This document shows, piece by piece, positions 34,508 through 35,940 of a stretch of DNA of 35,940 nt (within the stretch, counting starts at the first letter, position 1; every line of letters begins with the position of its first letter). The stretch is taken from positions 1 through 35,940 of the IMG/VR virus record IMGVR_UViG_3300017742_000041. The stretch is one strand, 5' to 3'. A program made the position numbers and the translations under genes. The DNA is from a virus. Below the pieces are notes generated by a model. It made no database searches and had not been told where the DNA came from. It saw nothing but the letters and a program-made list of their open reading frames with translations.

Positions 34508-35940
34508 ATGGCACATAGTTTTATTACAAATAATTTTAAAGTTTCGAGCGCTGAGCAGTTTAAAGAGTCATTAACTGAACCGGCTAATACAATACTGTAT
34601 CTTTATTATGGTAAGCACACACCTTTTCCTAACGGGGATGTAACTCCAGCATTTGAGGAGTCTGTTAATGCTATCCATTATGAATCATATAGAAATATGA
34701 TTGGTGGTAAAAAGATTGATAATGTAGATGTTATGCATATGGTTAACAGAAAAGATTGGTCAAGTGGAACAGCCTATTCAATGTATGATGATACTACTGC
34801 ACATTTAGATGAAACTGATTTTTTTGTAATAAGACAAGAAACATCTAATTATAATGTCTTCAAATGCATAGATAATAATTATGGTGCTAATTCAATTCAA
34901 GCGCCCTCATTAACAGAAACAAATGCTAATGATACAATTTATATAACTGCTTCTGATGGTTATCAATGGAAGTATATGTATACAATTCCAGAATCAGTAT
35001 ATGATAAATTTACAACAGATGATTATATACCAGTTATTGCTAACACAGATGTTATAACAAATGCTATAGATGGATCTATTCAGGTAATTAAGCTTACTGA
35101 TGGAGGTAATAATTACTCAAGTTATGCAGAAGGGTTTGTTACTCAATTTGGTGTAGCTGGAGACAATAAATTAATCTCTTTATCTGGAACAACAAGTACC
35201 GTTCTTAATGTAGGTAGTACCTCAGGGTTTGTTAAAGAGGAAGTTACTACTTCATTTGTAAATGGTTTAAGAATATTAGACGGGGGTGCTGGTTTTACTA
35301 CATCAGATACTATTGCTATAACCGGGTCAGCTACTGCTGTGGCTACAGCTAGTATTTCTAGTGTTGATAGTAATGGAGCTATTACTGGAGTTAACTTAAC
35401 TTCAAGAGGTAAAAGTCATTCAGGTACTCCAACTGTTACAGTTACAGGAGCTTCTAATACAGCAGCTGCTTCTATTTTAGCCAGTTTAGGTACAGCTAAT
35501 GGTGTTGTTATAGATTCTAATTCTACTCATTTAACTGTCTCATCTATAAGTGGGGTAATAGACACCGCGGATGAAATAACAGGCACAACATCATCTACTA
35601 AATCTAATATAACAGCTGTAACTCAGATAGGTGATAAACTTTCTTCTAATACAGACTTCTATAAAGGATCATCTTTTTATATTGAATCTGGTACTGGAGC
35701 AGGTCAAATAGGTATAATCGATGAATATATAGTTACAGCAAATGAAAAAAGAGTCTTACTTGCTTCTGAATTAGATAATTCCTTAGCTTCAGATAGTAAA
35801 TTTTCTATCAGTCCACAAGTTATAATTACTGGAGATGGATCAGGAGCTGTAGCAAGAGCACGAGTTAATAGTTTATTAAATGCTAATGTTGTAGCTAATG
35901 TAGAAGTAATAAATGTTGGATCTGATTATACATATGCAAA
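34508..35940 (+). CDS. 8: gp8-like baseplate wedge protein (partial, runs off the window)
   Basis: An open frame of 477 codons from the ATG at 34508 to the window edge with no stop. Its N-terminal 180 residues match the gp8 family: FKVSSAEQFKESL, ILYLYYGKHTPFPNGD, MIGGKKIDNVDVMHMVNRKDW, DETDFFVIRQETSNYNVFKC and DGYQWKYMYTIPE. T4 gp8 has only 334 residues, so this version is already longer and carries added beta modules (LDGGAGFTTSDTIAITGSA, TPTVTVTGASN) like those in the preceding protein. gp8 dimers join the wedge periphery. Confidence 0.85.
   Translation, partial: MAHSFITNNFKVSSAEQFKESLTEPANTILYLYYGKHTPFPNGDVTPAFEESVNAIHYESYRNMIGGKKIDNVDVMHMVNRKDWSSGTAYSMYDDTTAHLDETDFFVIRQETSNYNVFKCIDNNYGANSIQAPSLTETNANDTIYITASDGYQWKYMYTIPESVYDKFTTDDYIPVIANTDVITNAIDGSIQVIKLTDGGNNYSSYAEGFVTQFGVAGDNKLISLSGTTSTVLNVGSTSGFVKEEVTTSFVNGLRILDGGAGFTTSDTIAITGSATAVATASISSVDSNGAITGVNLTSRGKSHSGTPTVTVTGASNTAAASILASLGTANGVVIDSNSTHLTVSSISGVIDTADEITGTTSSTKSNITAVTQIGDKLSSNTDFYKGSSFYIESGTGAGQIGIIDEYIVTANEKRVLLASELDNSLASDSKFSISPQVIITGDGSGAVARARVNSLLNANVVANVEVINVGSDYTYA

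Noticed and set aside
1-35940. CRISPR arrays, insertion sequences or transposases
   Set aside because: No regularly spaced direct repeats with unique spacers, no terminal inverted repeats and no transposase-like ORF were found; the only tight tandem repeat is the 11-bp array before gene 32.

Overview
The window is a continuous stretch of a low-GC, densely packed T4-like marine myovirus genome. Support comes from gp33, gp59, gp32, gp4, gp26, gp48, gp53, gp27, gp5, gp25, gp6, gp7 and gp8-type genes, T4-type late promoters (NATAAATA) and almost no intergenic DNA. The low GC, the set of 2-oxoglutarate oxygenases, the absence of photosynthesis genes and the zinc-less gp32 suggest a phage of SAR11/Pelagibacter or a similar streamlined marine host. 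The host assignment is inference.

Layout. (1) 1-8279, plus strand: accessory genes. These are four Fe(II)-dependent oxygenase/cupin genes, a DUF932 gene with its own consensus sigma70 promoter and an intrinsic terminator, a stand-alone polynucleotide-phosphatase-type HAD protein, two tandem SGNH-like proteins and a NodU/CmcH-type carbamoyltransferase. (2) 8306-15363, plus strand: the most striking region, a virus-encoded curli (type VIII secretion) module. Two small membrane proteins are followed by CsgF, the CsgG pore lipoprotein, a curlin-like repeat protein, a FecR-domain protein, two small basic ORFs, a second curlin-like protein, a CHASE2-adenylate/guanylate cyclase and a small membrane protein. 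Most junctions overlap, so the genes look translationally coupled. CsgE, CsgC and CsgD are not seen. (3) 15420-18472, plus strand: T4-type lysozyme, gp33 late-transcription coactivator, another 2OG oxygenase, gp59 helicase loader and gp32 SSB with an 11-bp repeat array in its leader, then a terminator and tRNA-Arg(UCU). (4) 24000-18474, minus strand: gp4, a gp2-like protein, a gp54-like tube initiator, gp26 with a probable -1 ribosomal frameshift into a gp51-like extension, a membrane protein and a repeat-built tape-measure candidate. (5) 24023-35940, plus strand: baseplate genes 48, 53, 27, 5, an unrecognised gene, 25, 6, 7-like and 8 (cut by the window end).

How it fits together. Regions 3-5 are T4-like replication, late-control and tail-assembly genes. 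Region 2 could let an infected cell build an outer-membrane CsgG-CsgF channel and export amyloid-like subunits, with FecR and a CHASE2-cyclase as a possible sensory and cyclic-nucleotide arm. Its position between holin-like genes and the lysozyme makes a role in envelope disruption at lysis as plausible as a surface-fibre role. Three regulatory patterns also stand out: four late promoters placed so that transcription would begin at or next to the A of the start codon of genes lacking Shine-Dalgarno sites (candidate leaderless mRNAs), the frameshift signal in gene 26, and an intrinsic terminator lying inside the start of a coding region.
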